Positions 17,811-26,822 of a DNA stretch of 64,000 nucleotides are shown piece by piece (positions within the stretch are counted from its first letter, which is position 1; the number at the start of each line of letters is the position of its first letter). The stretch is taken from the NCBI RefSeq assembly GCF_000482245.1, contig NZ_AWNH01000115.1, positions 186,001-250,000 on the forward strand. The letters are read 5' to 3'. The notes under the pieces are model-generated. The model saw only the letters and a program-made list of their open reading frames with translations. It had not been told where the DNA came from and made no database searches. This DNA comes from Leptolyngbya sp. Heron Island J. GTDB taxonomy: Bacteria; Cyanobacteriota; Cyanobacteriia; Phormidesmidales; Phormidesmidaceae. A program made the translations under genes and the position numbers.

Positions 17811-17835
17811 CCTGCAGTTGCAACAATCCAGCAAG

Positions 17836-18624
17836 TCATGCAGATTTAATCAATGCAGCAATCCAATCTTTGTCAGGGTCAGAAAAACTTGGTGGCGGCA
17901 GCGGCTGCGAATAGTCAATGCGTAAATCATAACTAGCCCGTTCATAGACTCCTGCAAGAATAGCTTGCAAGTTGACCAGGACTGACTCGGTATCAGCTTT
18001 TAGCGGTACTGGAAACTCAGGTAATGGCTCACGAATAGTGGCTGCATACAGCTTGGCCTGGGGACGTTGTTCAGCCCTACTCACCAAGATACGATAGTGG
18101 GCAGGTTGTACAGCTCCCTGCATTGGCATTGGAGATTCACCGCGCAGCAAATCAATTTCAATTAGGTGAGAAGCACTGCTTAGAATGGTTTGTCGCTTTT
18201 CTTCGTAAACTCTCCGACCCTTGCCTTTTCGTTTGTTCTTTGGAGACAGCACTTCTATCACTGCAATTACGGCATTACTACCCACTTCACGCACCTCTAG
18301 ATAGCGTTCTTTGATTTCAACCGGCATGGGTAGCGTCACGATTTGAGGCTGAAACTGTCCTGCTGTCGTAGGTGTTGAAGTTGAATCAGTTGTCTTTGAA
18401 TGACTTGGAGCAATACCCGCTAAAACGACTGCATCCGGAATACCCACCAGTAATTCACCGTCAGAAGTGTCATTGTAAGTGCGGGTTTCAACCTCAATAA
18501 AGTAATGAGGACGAAGTTGAGGCGCTAGAGTATCAGCAAGGGCAACAATCAGTCGGCTATGAAAAGACGACCAGAATGTAGGCTGTTCTAGATACGGGTC
18601 CATCCCTGGAAATGGTGAGGGCAT
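17836..18624 (-). CDS. DUF4058 family protein
   Basis: A 262-residue protein with the typical start MPSPFPGMDPYLEQPTFWSS followed by FHSRLIVALADTLAPQLRPH. Other conserved stretches are YFIEVETRTY, VIEVLSPKNKRKGKGRRVYE (a PD-(D/E)xK-like strand with ExK spacing) and IEIDLLRGE. DUF4058 proteins are common in cyanobacteria, often in many copies, and have no established role; the VIEVLSPxNK stretch resembles the core of restriction-like endonuclease folds (Uma2-like), but activity is unproven. The stop is 26 bases from the convergent GH3 gene. Confidence 0.88.
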   Translation of the reverse strand: MPSPFPGMDPYLEQPTFWSSFHSRLIVALADTLAPQLRPHYFIEVETRTYNDTSDGELLVGIPDAVVLAGIAPSHSKTTDSTSTPTTAGQFQPQIVTLPMPVEIKERYLEVREVGSNAVIAVIEVLSPKNKRKGKGRRVYEEKRQTILSSASHLIEIDLLRGESPMPMQGAVQPAHYRILVSRAEQRPQAKLYAATIREPLPEFPVPLKADTESVLVNLQAILAGVYERASYDLRIDYSQPLPPPSFSDPDKDWIAALIKSA

Positions 18625-18737
18625 GGTGGCGGTGAAAAATGGAACTTATCCTATTGTAAGCCTGGAGAAACTGAGCGTTGTATCCCATGCAAATAGACCC
18701 AGCTTTCTTATACCTGCACTAGGCGTACGGAAAGAAT

Positions 18738-18959
18738 TTAGTTGGGCTGAAGTGGTTCGACCGCAGACTTAGGTACTGTCAAGACATCAATGGATTCGCT
18801 TAGGGCATTAAAAACTTCAAGGATATAACCTTCTTCGAGGCCCTCAGGATCGGGGATAGTATCAATAAACGTGGCGATGTCACCTTGTTTGAGGTTGTAT
18901 TCGGGAAAATCTCGATTGAGCGAGATGCGATCGTAAAGTTTGACTGTAGAATTCTTCAT
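18738..18959 (-). CDS. DUF4926 domain small protein
   Basis: A 73-residue protein with the pattern VKLYDRISLNRDFPEYNLKQ, then GDIATFIDTIPDPEGLEEGY, then ILEVFNA. This is typical of DUF4926, a small beta-barrel family often found beside toxin-antitoxin-like or DUF6883 genes. No obvious partner lies beside it here; the DUF4058 gene is 113 bases downstream on the same strand. Function is unknown. Confidence 0.8.
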   Translation of the reverse strand: MKNSTVKLYDRISLNRDFPEYNLKQGDIATFIDTIPDPEGLEEGYILEVFNALSESIDVLTVPKSAVEPLQPN

Positions 18960-18999
18960 CGTTGTGGTTTAAGAGTAACAATCTAATAAGCCAGAATTA

Positions 19000-20442
19000 T
19001 TATGCCTGTAGCAAACTGGGATAGTAATGTTGCAACTCAGCTACAGCTTCCTCACGCATTCTCTGGCGCAATTCCAGCGGCATAATCACCTCCCCCATCG
19101 GTCGCCAGTCTCGCAGCCGCATCACACTATTGATATCCCCCAAGCGTATCCAGGCTCGATAGTAAGCATCCTGCGGATTGCGCTGGGCCAAAATCTCTAA
19201 TGCAGTGGCTTGCTCATTGACATCATCAATTTCCTGTTTAATTAACTTTGGCAATGCATCATAATCAACAGTCTCAAAGGTTTTATGCCGTTTAGTTTGG
19301 GCCACATACCGGCGAGCAAACTCAGGAGGAAACCGCATAATTAACAAACGCCGAGGTAGATAAAAATTAAACCCCCAAGCCTGATCTAAAGCAGCACTCA
19401 CATCCTCGGAAGTTGGCAGTTGTCCTCTGCGTCGTAGCTGCCGTAACGCTTCAGGCACTTGCGGATCACCCCAGGCAAATACCGTTAGCCGCGATGACAT
19501 AATTCGATCTAAACGATAGTTATGCCAGCCAAATATACCCGATGGATCATTGCCGTAGGCACTCAGGTATTTGGCTCGTCGAGAATAGTGTAAACACACT
19601 GGATAAACCGTAATAGTTGTTGTCACATCATCTGTACTATGCCAATAGTCAAACTGAATTACACCGCCGCCGCTGCGCCATAGCTGTTCGATTTGTTCTT
19701 GCAGCGTATCGACTTGTTCTTGCATTTCTTCCGACAAAATGTAATCCAGATGGATAAAGATTTGCCGATCTGGCTCTGGTGAAGCAATTGGTTGTTGATG
19801 GGTCAGCTGCTCCCATAGGGATTGCACAATTACATTTAGATTAGGTTGCACAAAGGCAATTGACTCTAGCGATCGCAACACCTCCCACGTCTGCGCCACC
19901 GACAAATTACCCAATGGCATCGGGGCATACCGTTCACTCAACGGCCAGTTTTGGGGCTCTACCTTACGAAATCGTCCCTTGCCCTCCCCAGCCAGCCAGC
20001 CCAGTTCTACCAAATGGGATAGATCATCTCGAATCGAGCGATGCACGGTGGCAAATGGACAGGTGGCCAAAGCCGTGTCTATGGCTGCTTTTGGCAGATT
20101 GCTCAGACTCATGATTTTGTGCTGCCAATCTATTAACGAAAAGGCAGGATTACTGTCCATTAACCAGGTTGATAGGGAACGCTGGCAACAACAATCAAGG
20201 TCGCAATGTGCCGTTAGCTCTGTCACCTTCGCTGTTTCACTACGGCCATGGCTGGATGCAAATAGAAGATTGCGTAAATCACCATAGCGAAATGGCTGCG
20301 GTAGCTGCTGTGCCCAAGCATCAGGTCCATAAAGCTGATGCAGCAATACCCACAGACGTACTGCCCGTAACAGTCGATCTGCTAATCGACCCTTGGCTAA
20401 GCTATGTAACAGTTCAGGTGTAGGCAGGTGGTTAAAGACCAT
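19000..20442 (-). CDS. CRISPR-associated WYL-domain regulator, TIGR03985 family
   Basis: About 480 residues from the preferred ATG at 20442, which has TAAGG five to nine bases upstream; an in-frame TTG at 20547 would add 35 residues without a binding site. The N-terminal part (LPTPELLHSLAKGRLADRLL, later DLSHLVELGWLAGEGKGRFR) looks like a winged-helix DNA-binding region. The middle part (GGGVIQFDYWHSTDDVTTTI, then YPVCLHYSRRAKYLSAYG) fits a WYL ligand-binding domain. The family occurs in cyanobacterial CRISPR loci, and WYL proteins there can repress cas or crRNA genes. It is divergent from the csx3 gene and has a palindrome 26 bases upstream. It is probably a local regulator of this island. 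Confidence 0.85.
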   Translation of the reverse strand: MVFNHLPTPELLHSLAKGRLADRLLRAVRLWVLLHQLYGPDAWAQQLPQPFRYGDLRNLLFASSHGRSETAKVTELTAHCDLDCCCQRSLSTWLMDSNPAFSLIDWQHKIMSLSNLPKAAIDTALATCPFATVHRSIRDDLSHLVELGWLAGEGKGRFRKVEPQNWPLSERYAPMPLGNLSVAQTWEVLRSLESIAFVQPNLNVIVQSLWEQLTHQQPIASPEPDRQIFIHLDYILSEEMQEQVDTLQEQIEQLWRSGGGVIQFDYWHSTDDVTTTITVYPVCLHYSRRAKYLSAYGNDPSGIFGWHNYRLDRIMSSRLTVFAWGDPQVPEALRQLRRRGQLPTSEDVSAALDQAWGFNFYLPRRLLIMRFPPEFARRYVAQTKRHKTFETVDYDALPKLIKQEIDDVNEQATALEILAQRNPQDAYYRAWIRLGDINSVMRLRDWRPMGEVIMPLELRQRMREEAVAELQHYYPSLLQA

Positions 20443-20467
20443 TGAAACCTTAACGAAAGCTTGTTTT

Positions 20468-20481
20468 GAAGACCCCTCTTC
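20468..20481. promoter_or_regulatory. Palindrome GAAGA-CCCC-TCTTC upstream of the WYL regulator
   Basis: A 5-base arm inverted repeat around CCCC, partly extended by flanking T and A runs (TTTTGAAGACCCCTCTTCTAAA). The identical 14-base core recurs at 32345-32358, upstream of the membrane CARF gene. It lies 26 bases before the regulator start and between divergent genes, which is a plausible operator position. Confidence 0.4.
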
Positions 20482-20620
20482 TAAAGTGTATGCATAATTG
20501 GCAAGAGGAAACCATATACCGGGATTAGTGGTGAAAAGATTCCACAATGCATCTGCTACATCTCAATGACATTAAAGTGTTGTGTTTATATATCTAATGT
20601 TTGCTTTTGGAGAGTGATCT

Positions 20621-21550
20621 GTGGCCGATGCTTCGATTCAACTGACGCTGAGCCATCATCAAACGACTCAAGGATTGGCGTATCAGTTGGTAACAATTGA
20701 GTTGGTGAGTCGCGATCGCATTATTGAACCGCAAGAGTTAGCAACATTGCGTTTACCGGCGGGTCTAGATCCACGCTTGGGTGTGGTGCTCTCTGGACGG
20801 GCTCCGGTCTGGCTCTATGCGTATCTGGTGCATGAATGTCATCCGACGGTGTGGGTTGCTTGTTTTGACCCACGCTTGGGGGCGGTTGTGACGACAACTC
20901 ATTCTAAACTTGTCAGTGTTGGGCAGGTGCTCCCGCTTGAGGATTTAAATTTGGGAGTACCGTCTATTCAACCTGATAAGCTGGGGCCTGCTCTATTGGT
21001 GGTGGGGCCGCCGGACAGTGGCAAGAGTGTTTTGTCTCACCAGTTGTTTGTAACTTTGGTTAAAGATTATCCGGATGTGTATTTACAACGCGCTCAATGG
21101 GATGGTGAGGGTAATTGGACATTAGATCTGCCGGAAAATGCATCCGAGCGAGAGGCATTTAAGTTGGCTAACAAAGGCACTCTGACAGAGCGATTTTTTC
21201 CGTATCAGGGGCAGGTGATTCGTAACCTGCGGCAACAAAAGTCGTTAGTGATTGTCGATGCTGGGGGAATGGTGCAACCGGAAAAGCAATCGATTCTGGA
21301 TGCTTGTACTCATTATTTGATTATTAGCTCAAAGCCTGAAGAGATTGAGCCCTGGCATGAGTTTTGTGGAAGTCAGGGGGGGGTACAGCCGATTGCAGTG
21401 ATTCACAGCACGTTAGAGACCATGATCGAAGTGTTGCAGCGTGAGCCGTTTTTGGAAGTGCGTTGTGGACCATGGGTACAGGGGGAGACCGATGGAGTGC
21501 CTGAGGTGTTAGAAGGGCAGGTGCGATCTCTAATAACAAGCGTGACGTAA
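20621..21550 (+). CDS. csx3: Csx3 ring nuclease fused to a P-loop (AAA-like) domain
   Basis: A 309-residue protein. Residues 1-110 are Csx3: LRLPAGLDPRLGVVLSGRAP (about 43-62), WLYAYLVHECHPTVWVACFD (64-83) and DPRLGAVVTTTHS. Csx3 (Crn3) degrades cyclic tetra-adenylate and so switches type III signalling off. From residue 122 there is an ATPase-like domain with P-loop GPPDSGKS (129-136) and SLVIVDAGGMVQP as a likely Walker B strand. This Csx3-AAA fusion is known mainly from cyanobacteria; the second domain has no clear role. The GTG start at 20621 has GGAGAG seven bases upstream. It is less AT-rich than the cas genes that follow and may have its own history. Confidence 0.92.
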   Translation: MADASIQLTLSHHQTTQGLAYQLVTIELVSRDRIIEPQELATLRLPAGLDPRLGVVLSGRAPVWLYAYLVHECHPTVWVACFDPRLGAVVTTTHSKLVSVGQVLPLEDLNLGVPSIQPDKLGPALLVVGPPDSGKSVLSHQLFVTLVKDYPDVYLQRAQWDGEGNWTLDLPENASEREAFKLANKGTLTERFFPYQGQVIRNLRQQKSLVIVDAGGMVQPEKQSILDACTHYLIISSKPEEIEPWHEFCGSQGGVQPIAVIHSTLETMIEVLQREPFLEVRCGPWVQGETDGVPEVLEGQVRSLITSVT

Positions 21551-21624
21551 TTCCTTATTTCTTTAAGAGAAGTCATGAATGAATGAGATAAAAATAGTTC
21601 CTGGTTACTCACTTAAGACTTAAG

Positions 21625-22857
21625 ATGCCTACACTCAATGATTTTAGAAGGCGACATATCATTCTTCTAATAGGAGAAAACCCTCTTCCCAACTATGTCT
21701 CTGCAAAGCTGTTGCTACTCCCCGGTGGTACAGCACATCTCATGTGCTCAACAGCAACGCATGAAACTGCCAAGCGCTTAGGTAAAATGCTGGAATCTGA
21801 AGGATTTCAATATCAGCGCATTCAGATTTTGGATGAGGAATCTGATGGATTTAAGATTTCTAGTGAGCTTGGAAAGCATCTTGAAACTATTGGTGATCTA
21901 TCCATAGGTCTCAACTACATAGGGGGTACCAAAGTAATGGCTATCCATGCGTACCAAACGTTACTTCAAAGCAAACCTGCAGCAGTCTTCAGCTATCTAA
22001 ACCCTAGGCGTTTAGAACTTTGTATCGAGATTCAAGAAAACCGCCATGTAATCTCTTTGCCTGCATTAGATGTTGAATCGATTACGCTAGAGAAAATTCT
22101 GAAGCTGCATAATTTAAAGATACTTGATAAGCAGATAGAGCCTCATAATGCAGCAATTGCCACTGAATTTACGCAATTCTACACTGATCAAGAACTCATC
22201 AAAAAGTGGAGAAAATGGTGTGACAATACTTTGAAACAAGGAGACTGGAAAAAAGAAAAATTTCTTCAGAAAAGAGGAACACTATACATTGCTGATCTAC
22301 CCACCTCAATTCGCGATGTTCTGAATACTCATTTAGGAAGTAATAATGAGCAGATTGACTTAGAAAATGCTAAAACTCAATGTGGCTTCTCATCTCTTAA
22401 ACTACTTGCAAAATGGTTGGATGGGTTATGGCTTGAGGATTATGTTTTATCTCATGTCCAAAAAACATCATCTCAATATGGTCTACAAGAAATTGGTAGT
22501 TCCCTGAAACCTCAGGATCCTAATAAAAGAAATAAGAGCCCCAAAGAGGAACGCTTTGAGCTTGATGTTTGCTTTTTACGTGGGTATCAGCTTTTTGGAA
22601 TTGCTTGTACGACAGATTACTCACGTTCTCTCTGTAAACATAAGCTGATTGAAGCTTGTCTTAGGGCAAGACAATTGGGTGGGGATGAAGCTCGAATTGC
22701 TCTAGTCTGTGGATACCGAGATGCTGATGATTTGCGAGAAGAAGTCAGTCTGATGGGGGATGATCGGAAAATTGAAATCTTCTGTAGTTATGATTTGGAG
22801 CCAGAAGATTTTTCAGAAAAATTAGCAGCGTGGATTGAACGCAACATTGAGAATTAA
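21625..22857 (+). CDS. CARF-nuclease effector, Card1/Can2 (DUF1887) family
   Basis: A 410-residue two-domain effector. The N-terminal CARF domain shows HIILLIGENPLPNYVSAKLL (11-30) and the ligand-binding signature GLNYIGGTKVMAIHAYQTLL (95-114). The C-terminal restriction-like domain carries ELDVCFLRGYQLFGIACTT (312-330) and RARQLGGDEARIALVCGYRD (348-367); E312, D314 and K338 or K340 fit an ExD...K nuclease core. Family members bind cyclic tetra-adenylate made by Cas10 and then cut DNA and/or RNA without sequence specificity. It is separated by only one base from cas10 and is therefore the first gene of the effector operon, or the second after csx3. Confidence 0.92.
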   Translation: MPTLNDFRRRHIILLIGENPLPNYVSAKLLLLPGGTAHLMCSTATHETAKRLGKMLESEGFQYQRIQILDEESDGFKISSELGKHLETIGDLSIGLNYIGGTKVMAIHAYQTLLQSKPAAVFSYLNPRRLELCIEIQENRHVISLPALDVESITLEKILKLHNLKILDKQIEPHNAAIATEFTQFYTDQELIKKWRKWCDNTLKQGDWKKEKFLQKRGTLYIADLPTSIRDVLNTHLGSNNEQIDLENAKTQCGFSSLKLLAKWLDGLWLEDYVLSHVQKTSSQYGLQEIGSSLKPQDPNKRNKSPKEERFELDVCFLRGYQLFGIACTTDYSRSLCKHKLIEACLRARQLGGDEARIALVCGYRDADDLREEVSLMGDDRKIEIFCSYDLEPEDFSEKLAAWIERNIEN

Positions 22858-22858
22858 T

Positions 22859-24553
22859 ATGAGAGAAGTTACCTTGACTTTTATCGACACAACGGGTATT
22901 CAGCCTTATATTTTCAACAGTAATCGTCTGCGCGAAAATATAGGAGCTTCCTTTCTAGTTGAAGAATTTAGCACCACTTGGGTGGAAGCAGAGCTTAAAT
23001 CCCTGGGAGGCAAAATCCCTGATCCAGAGGTAGAGGTCAAAACGATTGAATCTGGTGCTAATGTAGAAGTCATTTATTCCGCAGGTGGGAACAGTGCCAT
23101 TCTGTTCAAAGAACGGGAGCAGGCAATTGCATTTGTTAAGAGACTCAGTTTTAAGCTTTTGCAAAAGGCTCCCGGTATCAATATAATCGTGGTACATAAA
23201 ACCTTTGATTGGGATCAAAAAACACCCACGCTCAAAGATATTTTAGATAACCTGAGAAAGACTGAGGTAGAAGCCAAGAAGAATGAGCGTCGTCCCTCAG
23301 TTCCCCAATTGGGATTAGGTGTTACTGCTGATTGTATTTCCACGCGTTTACCCGCAGTGGCGATGAGTGATTCAGACGTTGGTCAGCGTGATAGCTATAG
23401 GGTTTCTCGGGAAGTTAAGTGTAAAATCAACGCGAATAACAAGGCTAATAAAAAACTCCAGGCAGTATTTAAGCAACTTAAAAATCCCAATCAAGTTAGT
23501 TTTGACTTTCCACTAAGGCTAGACGATGTGGGTCGCACCCATAACGAATCAAGCTATGTTGCTATTGTTCATGCCGATGGTAACTCAATGGGGGAACGGT
23601 TTAAACAATGTGGTCAAGGTAAGAATAACCGTAAATTTATTACGGACATTCGTGCGTTATCCCAAAGCATCCAAGCAGCAAACATAAAAGCTCTCCAATC
23701 AGTGGTGGAGTGCTTACTGGCTTCAATTGTTCAGGGAAAATTATGGCTTGCTGATGGCGGTGAGATTCAACTGCAAAATGTCAAAGAAGGCTCAGAACAA
23801 ATTTTTCTGCCATTTCGTCCGATTGTTTTTGGTGGCGATGATACGACATTTATCTGCGATGGTCGATTAGGCATTATTTTGGCTAAAGTCTACCTTGAAA
23901 CGTTCGAGCAAGAGATGTTAGCTCAGGGTGAAAATCTTACAGCCTGCGCTGGGATCAGTATTGCTAAAGCGCACTATCCTTTTGCTCGTTCTTATGAAAT
24001 GAGTGAACGACTGTGTAAATCTGCTAAAAAGCTCAATCAGAACCAACAGGACAACACTCCATCCGGATCAGCCCTTGATTGGCATATTGCCTCTACCGGT
24101 TTATTAGGAACTTTAGATGAAATTCGCGATCGCGAATACACTGTTCCGTTAGACAGATCCAAGCCAGGCAGGCTTTATATGCGCCCAGTTTGGGTTACAG
24201 AAGATAAGCATCCGTGGCGCAACTGGCAGCAGTTTGAGCAGGTGGTTCAAGCATTTAGCTCTAAGGCTAATAGCGCAGATAGTGATTCCAGTGAACAGTG
24301 GAATCGCAATAAGGTCATTGCACTGCGAGAAGAATTGCGAGCAGGACCAGAGGCCACTGAAAATTTTCTAAAACTGTATCGTCTTGGTCAATTGCCAGGG
24401 CTTGATTCTAAATCATCTCAACTCGTTCAGGGCGGTTGGGATAGCGATGAGGGAAACCCTATTTGTGGCTACTTTGATGCAATCGAAGCCATAGATTTTT
24501 ACGTACAGCTTAAAACAGAGAACGCTTCGCCAGGGGAGGATATGCATGAGTAA
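22859..24553 (+). CDS. cas10: Cas10, HD-less, with GGDD cyclase motif (type III-D)
   Basis: The large-subunit signature protein of type III systems, 564 residues. It starts directly in a first palm-like region (TLTFIDTTGIQPYIFNSNRL) with no N-terminal HD nuclease domain. VAIVHADGNSMGERFKQCG marks the palm fold, and FGGDDTTF (GGDD at 325-328) is the intact second palm motif that makes cyclic oligoadenylates from ATP. The start is the ATG at 22859, one base after the stop of the CARF nuclease; an in-frame TTG at 22835 would overlap it. The 3' end overlaps the next gene by eight bases. DNA cleavage is not expected without HD, so the output should be signalling plus target RNA cutting by the Cas7 subunits. 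Confidence 0.93.
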   Translation: MREVTLTFIDTTGIQPYIFNSNRLRENIGASFLVEEFSTTWVEAELKSLGGKIPDPEVEVKTIESGANVEVIYSAGGNSAILFKEREQAIAFVKRLSFKLLQKAPGINIIVVHKTFDWDQKTPTLKDILDNLRKTEVEAKKNERRPSVPQLGLGVTADCISTRLPAVAMSDSDVGQRDSYRVSREVKCKINANNKANKKLQAVFKQLKNPNQVSFDFPLRLDDVGRTHNESSYVAIVHADGNSMGERFKQCGQGKNNRKFITDIRALSQSIQAANIKALQSVVECLLASIVQGKLWLADGGEIQLQNVKEGSEQIFLPFRPIVFGGDDTTFICDGRLGIILAKVYLETFEQEMLAQGENLTACAGISIAKAHYPFARSYEMSERLCKSAKKLNQNQQDNTPSGSALDWHIASTGLLGTLDEIRDREYTVPLDRSKPGRLYMRPVWVTEDKHPWRNWQQFEQVVQAFSSKANSADSDSSEQWNRNKVIALREELRAGPEATENFLKLYRLGQLPGLDSKSSQLVQGGWDSDEGNPICGYFDAIEAIDFYVQLKTENASPGEDMHE

Positions 24554-25217
24554 CTATAGCTTTTATCTTAAATTACTCAGTGACAGCACCTTTGGTCGAG
24601 GAGATGGGATTGCAGGTATTATCGATCAAGAAGTCGAGCATGATAGCGATGGTTTTCCTTTTTTACGGGGACGCACGCTAAAAGGATTGCTCAGAGAAGA
24701 ATGCGATAATTTAGTCGATGTTTTACCCCAAAGTCAAAAGGACTTTTGGCAAGACTCATTGAAGTTGCTGTTTGGTGTCCCTGGTAGTGATCTAAAAGTC
24801 ATAGGAAAAATGCAGGTGGGTGACGCCCAGTTACCAGTTGACTTACGTCGAGCTGTAGCGATTCAAATTCAGAAGAAGGAATTGACTACCTCAGAGGTTC
24901 TGAACTCTCTGACAACGCTGCGTCGGCAGACAGCCATTGACATTGAAACGGGTGTAGCTTCTGATAATAGCCTTCGTACCAACCGTGTGATTTTACGAGA
25001 ATTGGTGTTTGCAGCGTCCCTCGATTTAGATGTCGATCAAGATTGTCTGGAGGATAGTCTTTCACTACTATCAGCAGGTGCTCAAGCACTACGCCGAGTT
25101 GGCAGCGGACGTAACCGAGGGAAAGGTCATGTAAAATGCTGGATTCAGACTGAGGCTGAGACTCTGAACTATAGCGATCTCTTCTTTGACAGAATTCGGG
25201 AGATAGGTGCAGCATGA
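24546..25217 (+). CDS. cas7: Single-domain Cas7 RAMP subunit (Csm3-like)
   Basis: A 223-residue RAMP protein. The N-terminal strand SFYLKLLSDSTFGRGDGIAG is followed by FPFLRGRTLKGLLREECDNL (about 38-57), which matches the RGRTLKGLLR loop of Cas7-like subunits. The glycine-rich loop LRRVGSGRNRGKGHVKCWI lies near the C-terminus. Asp residues between 18 and 35 (GDGIAGIIDQEVEHDSDG) could supply target-RNA cleavage. It overlaps cas10 by eight bases and csx10 by four (ATGA), so translation is coupled. In the III-Dv complex of Synechocystis the equivalent Cas7 is fused to Cas5 and Cas11; here it is a free-standing gene. Confidence 0.88.
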   Translation: MSNYSFYLKLLSDSTFGRGDGIAGIIDQEVEHDSDGFPFLRGRTLKGLLREECDNLVDVLPQSQKDFWQDSLKLLFGVPGSDLKVIGKMQVGDAQLPVDLRRAVAIQIQKKELTTSEVLNSLTTLRRQTAIDIETGVASDNSLRTNRVILRELVFAASLDLDVDQDCLEDSLSLLSAGAQALRRVGSGRNRGKGHVKCWIQTEAETLNYSDLFFDRIREIGAA

Positions 25218-26818
25218 AAGTGATTAAATTTCAGATTACCAATGAGGAACCCGTTTTAGTTACATCTTTTCAAGGCGACCCTAATAGCGATGTTTCTTAT
25301 GACTACATTCCAGGTAGCACTATTCGAGGCTTCCTGATTAGTCGGTATTTGAGAGCCCATCCTGAGCTAACGGAAGACATTTTAGTTGATAAGACGGTGC
25401 GATCTCTCTTTTTTGAAACAGAGACACGGTTTTTGAATGCTTACCTAAGCACAGGAGATAAGAAACATCTACGCAGTTTACCTGCGCCGCTCACTTGGCG
25501 GCATGAAAAGGGATATGAGGATTACATTTTAGATAAAAGCTATTCCTCAATAAACGAGGATGAAGATACTGAAAATGAAAGATCACAGGATACAAAGAAG
25601 CTAGTCAGAATCGGTCAGAAATTTTGTCAGATAGTCAGACCGTCTAGCGAACACCCTAAAGTTATTCTTTATCGTCCCCAGCGTCGGATTAATATTCACA
25701 ACCGGCGTAGTCGAAAACGGGGGCGAGCGACTAAGGAAGAGGGGCAAGTTTATCGATATGAATCTTTGGAGGCGGGTCAAAGTTTTGAGGCTATTATTTT
25801 ATGCAATCAAGGGGCTGATGCCACAGTACTTGAGCAACTATTGAAGCGATCTCAAACAGCTCGCATTGGCGGATCTAGAACAGCCGGGTATGGCAAAGTA
25901 ACAATCAGCGACACAATATGCACAGATGCGGACAACTGGACTGAAGTGGGTAAACCTTTTCAATCCCGCATCAGAAAAAATGTTGCCATCACATTGCTCA
26001 GCGATGCAATTATCTGTAACGACTATGGTCAATATGTGGTTGAAGCCCCGATTCAGGCAATTGCTAATGCAATGGGAGTTGAGCAGATCAGCCAAACGCC
26101 TAAGATCTACATGGGCAGTACCTTTGTTGGTGGCTTTAATCGTAAATGGGGCTTGCCGCTGCCTCAGGTTCAAGCCGTTGCAGCTGGTAGCGTATTTATT
26201 TTTCCAGATTTAGACATTACTCCAGAACAAGCTCGTCAGCTAGAGTGGCAGGGGATTGGCGAGCGACGCAATGAAGGATTTGGCCGGGTGGCAGTAAATT
26301 GGCTGCCTGAAATGTCTGAATTTAGGGTAGAAAAACCAACCCAAACGTTAAGGGAAAAGCCCTTAGAAAAACTATCGTCAACTAGTGAAACATTAGCTCA
26401 AAAGATGGCCAGTCGATTACTCCGCCAAAAACTGGATTTGGCGTTGGAAAAAAAGTTAACAGAATGGCCCCTGAGTGGAGAGATAACTAATAGCCAACTC
26501 TCTCGACTAATGTTGGTGGCTAATCAAGCCTTAGTGGAAAAACAGCCAGATCTGATCAATCAGTTTTTTGCAAATCTCCGTTCTAATGCCAAGACTAAAT
26601 TTGAATCTCCTAAATTAGGTTCTCAACCACTTCAAAAACGTTGTCAGACTTGGCTTGAAAAGCCTAAAGATACCCTCTGGATTGATCAAAGGCTGACCAT
26701 CACAATCGCAGGTACAACAGCAGACGTGACTCAGGCCTTGGGGCAAGAATATGCGTTGCGACTAATTATTGCGATCGCACGCAAAGGCATCAAGCAAGCA
26801 GCCAAACAGGAGGGATAG
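25214..26818 (+). CDS. csx10: Csx10: Cas5-like RAMP with helical Cas11-like C-terminal domain (type III-D)
   Basis: A 534-residue signature protein of subtype III-D. The start shows the Csx10 pattern EPVLVTSFQGDPNSDVSYDY, IPGSTIRGFLISRYL and LFFETETRFLNAYLS. Two glycine-rich loops follow: GGSRTAGYGKVTI (about 216) and GERRNEGFGRVAVNW (about 347). From about residue 370 the sequence becomes strongly helical and charged (ETLAQKMASRLLRQKLDLAL, LRLIIAIARKGIKQAAK), as expected for a fused small subunit (Cas11). Its start overlaps the stop of the single Cas7 in ATGA. Cas5-like subunits cap the crRNA 5' handle. The 4-base gap to the next gene confirms operon structure. The Cas11 assignment rests on position and helicity only. 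Confidence 0.9.
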   Translation: MKVIKFQITNEEPVLVTSFQGDPNSDVSYDYIPGSTIRGFLISRYLRAHPELTEDILVDKTVRSLFFETETRFLNAYLSTGDKKHLRSLPAPLTWRHEKGYEDYILDKSYSSINEDEDTENERSQDTKKLVRIGQKFCQIVRPSSEHPKVILYRPQRRINIHNRRSRKRGRATKEEGQVYRYESLEAGQSFEAIILCNQGADATVLEQLLKRSQTARIGGSRTAGYGKVTISDTICTDADNWTEVGKPFQSRIRKNVAITLLSDAIICNDYGQYVVEAPIQAIANAMGVEQISQTPKIYMGSTFVGGFNRKWGLPLPQVQAVAAGSVFIFPDLDITPEQARQLEWQGIGERRNEGFGRVAVNWLPEMSEFRVEKPTQTLREKPLEKLSSTSETLAQKMASRLLRQKLDLALEKKLTEWPLSGEITNSQLSRLMLVANQALVEKQPDLINQFFANLRSNAKTKFESPKLGSQPLQKRCQTWLEKPKDTLWIDQRLTITIAGTTADVTQALGQEYALRLIIAIARKGIKQAAKQEG

Positions 26819-26822
26819 CCCT

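Noticed and set aside
17836-18959. DUF4058 and DUF4926 genes as a toxin-antitoxin pair or part of the CRISPR island.
   Set aside because: They are 113 bases apart, both families occur widely outside CRISPR loci, and nothing indicates a toxin.
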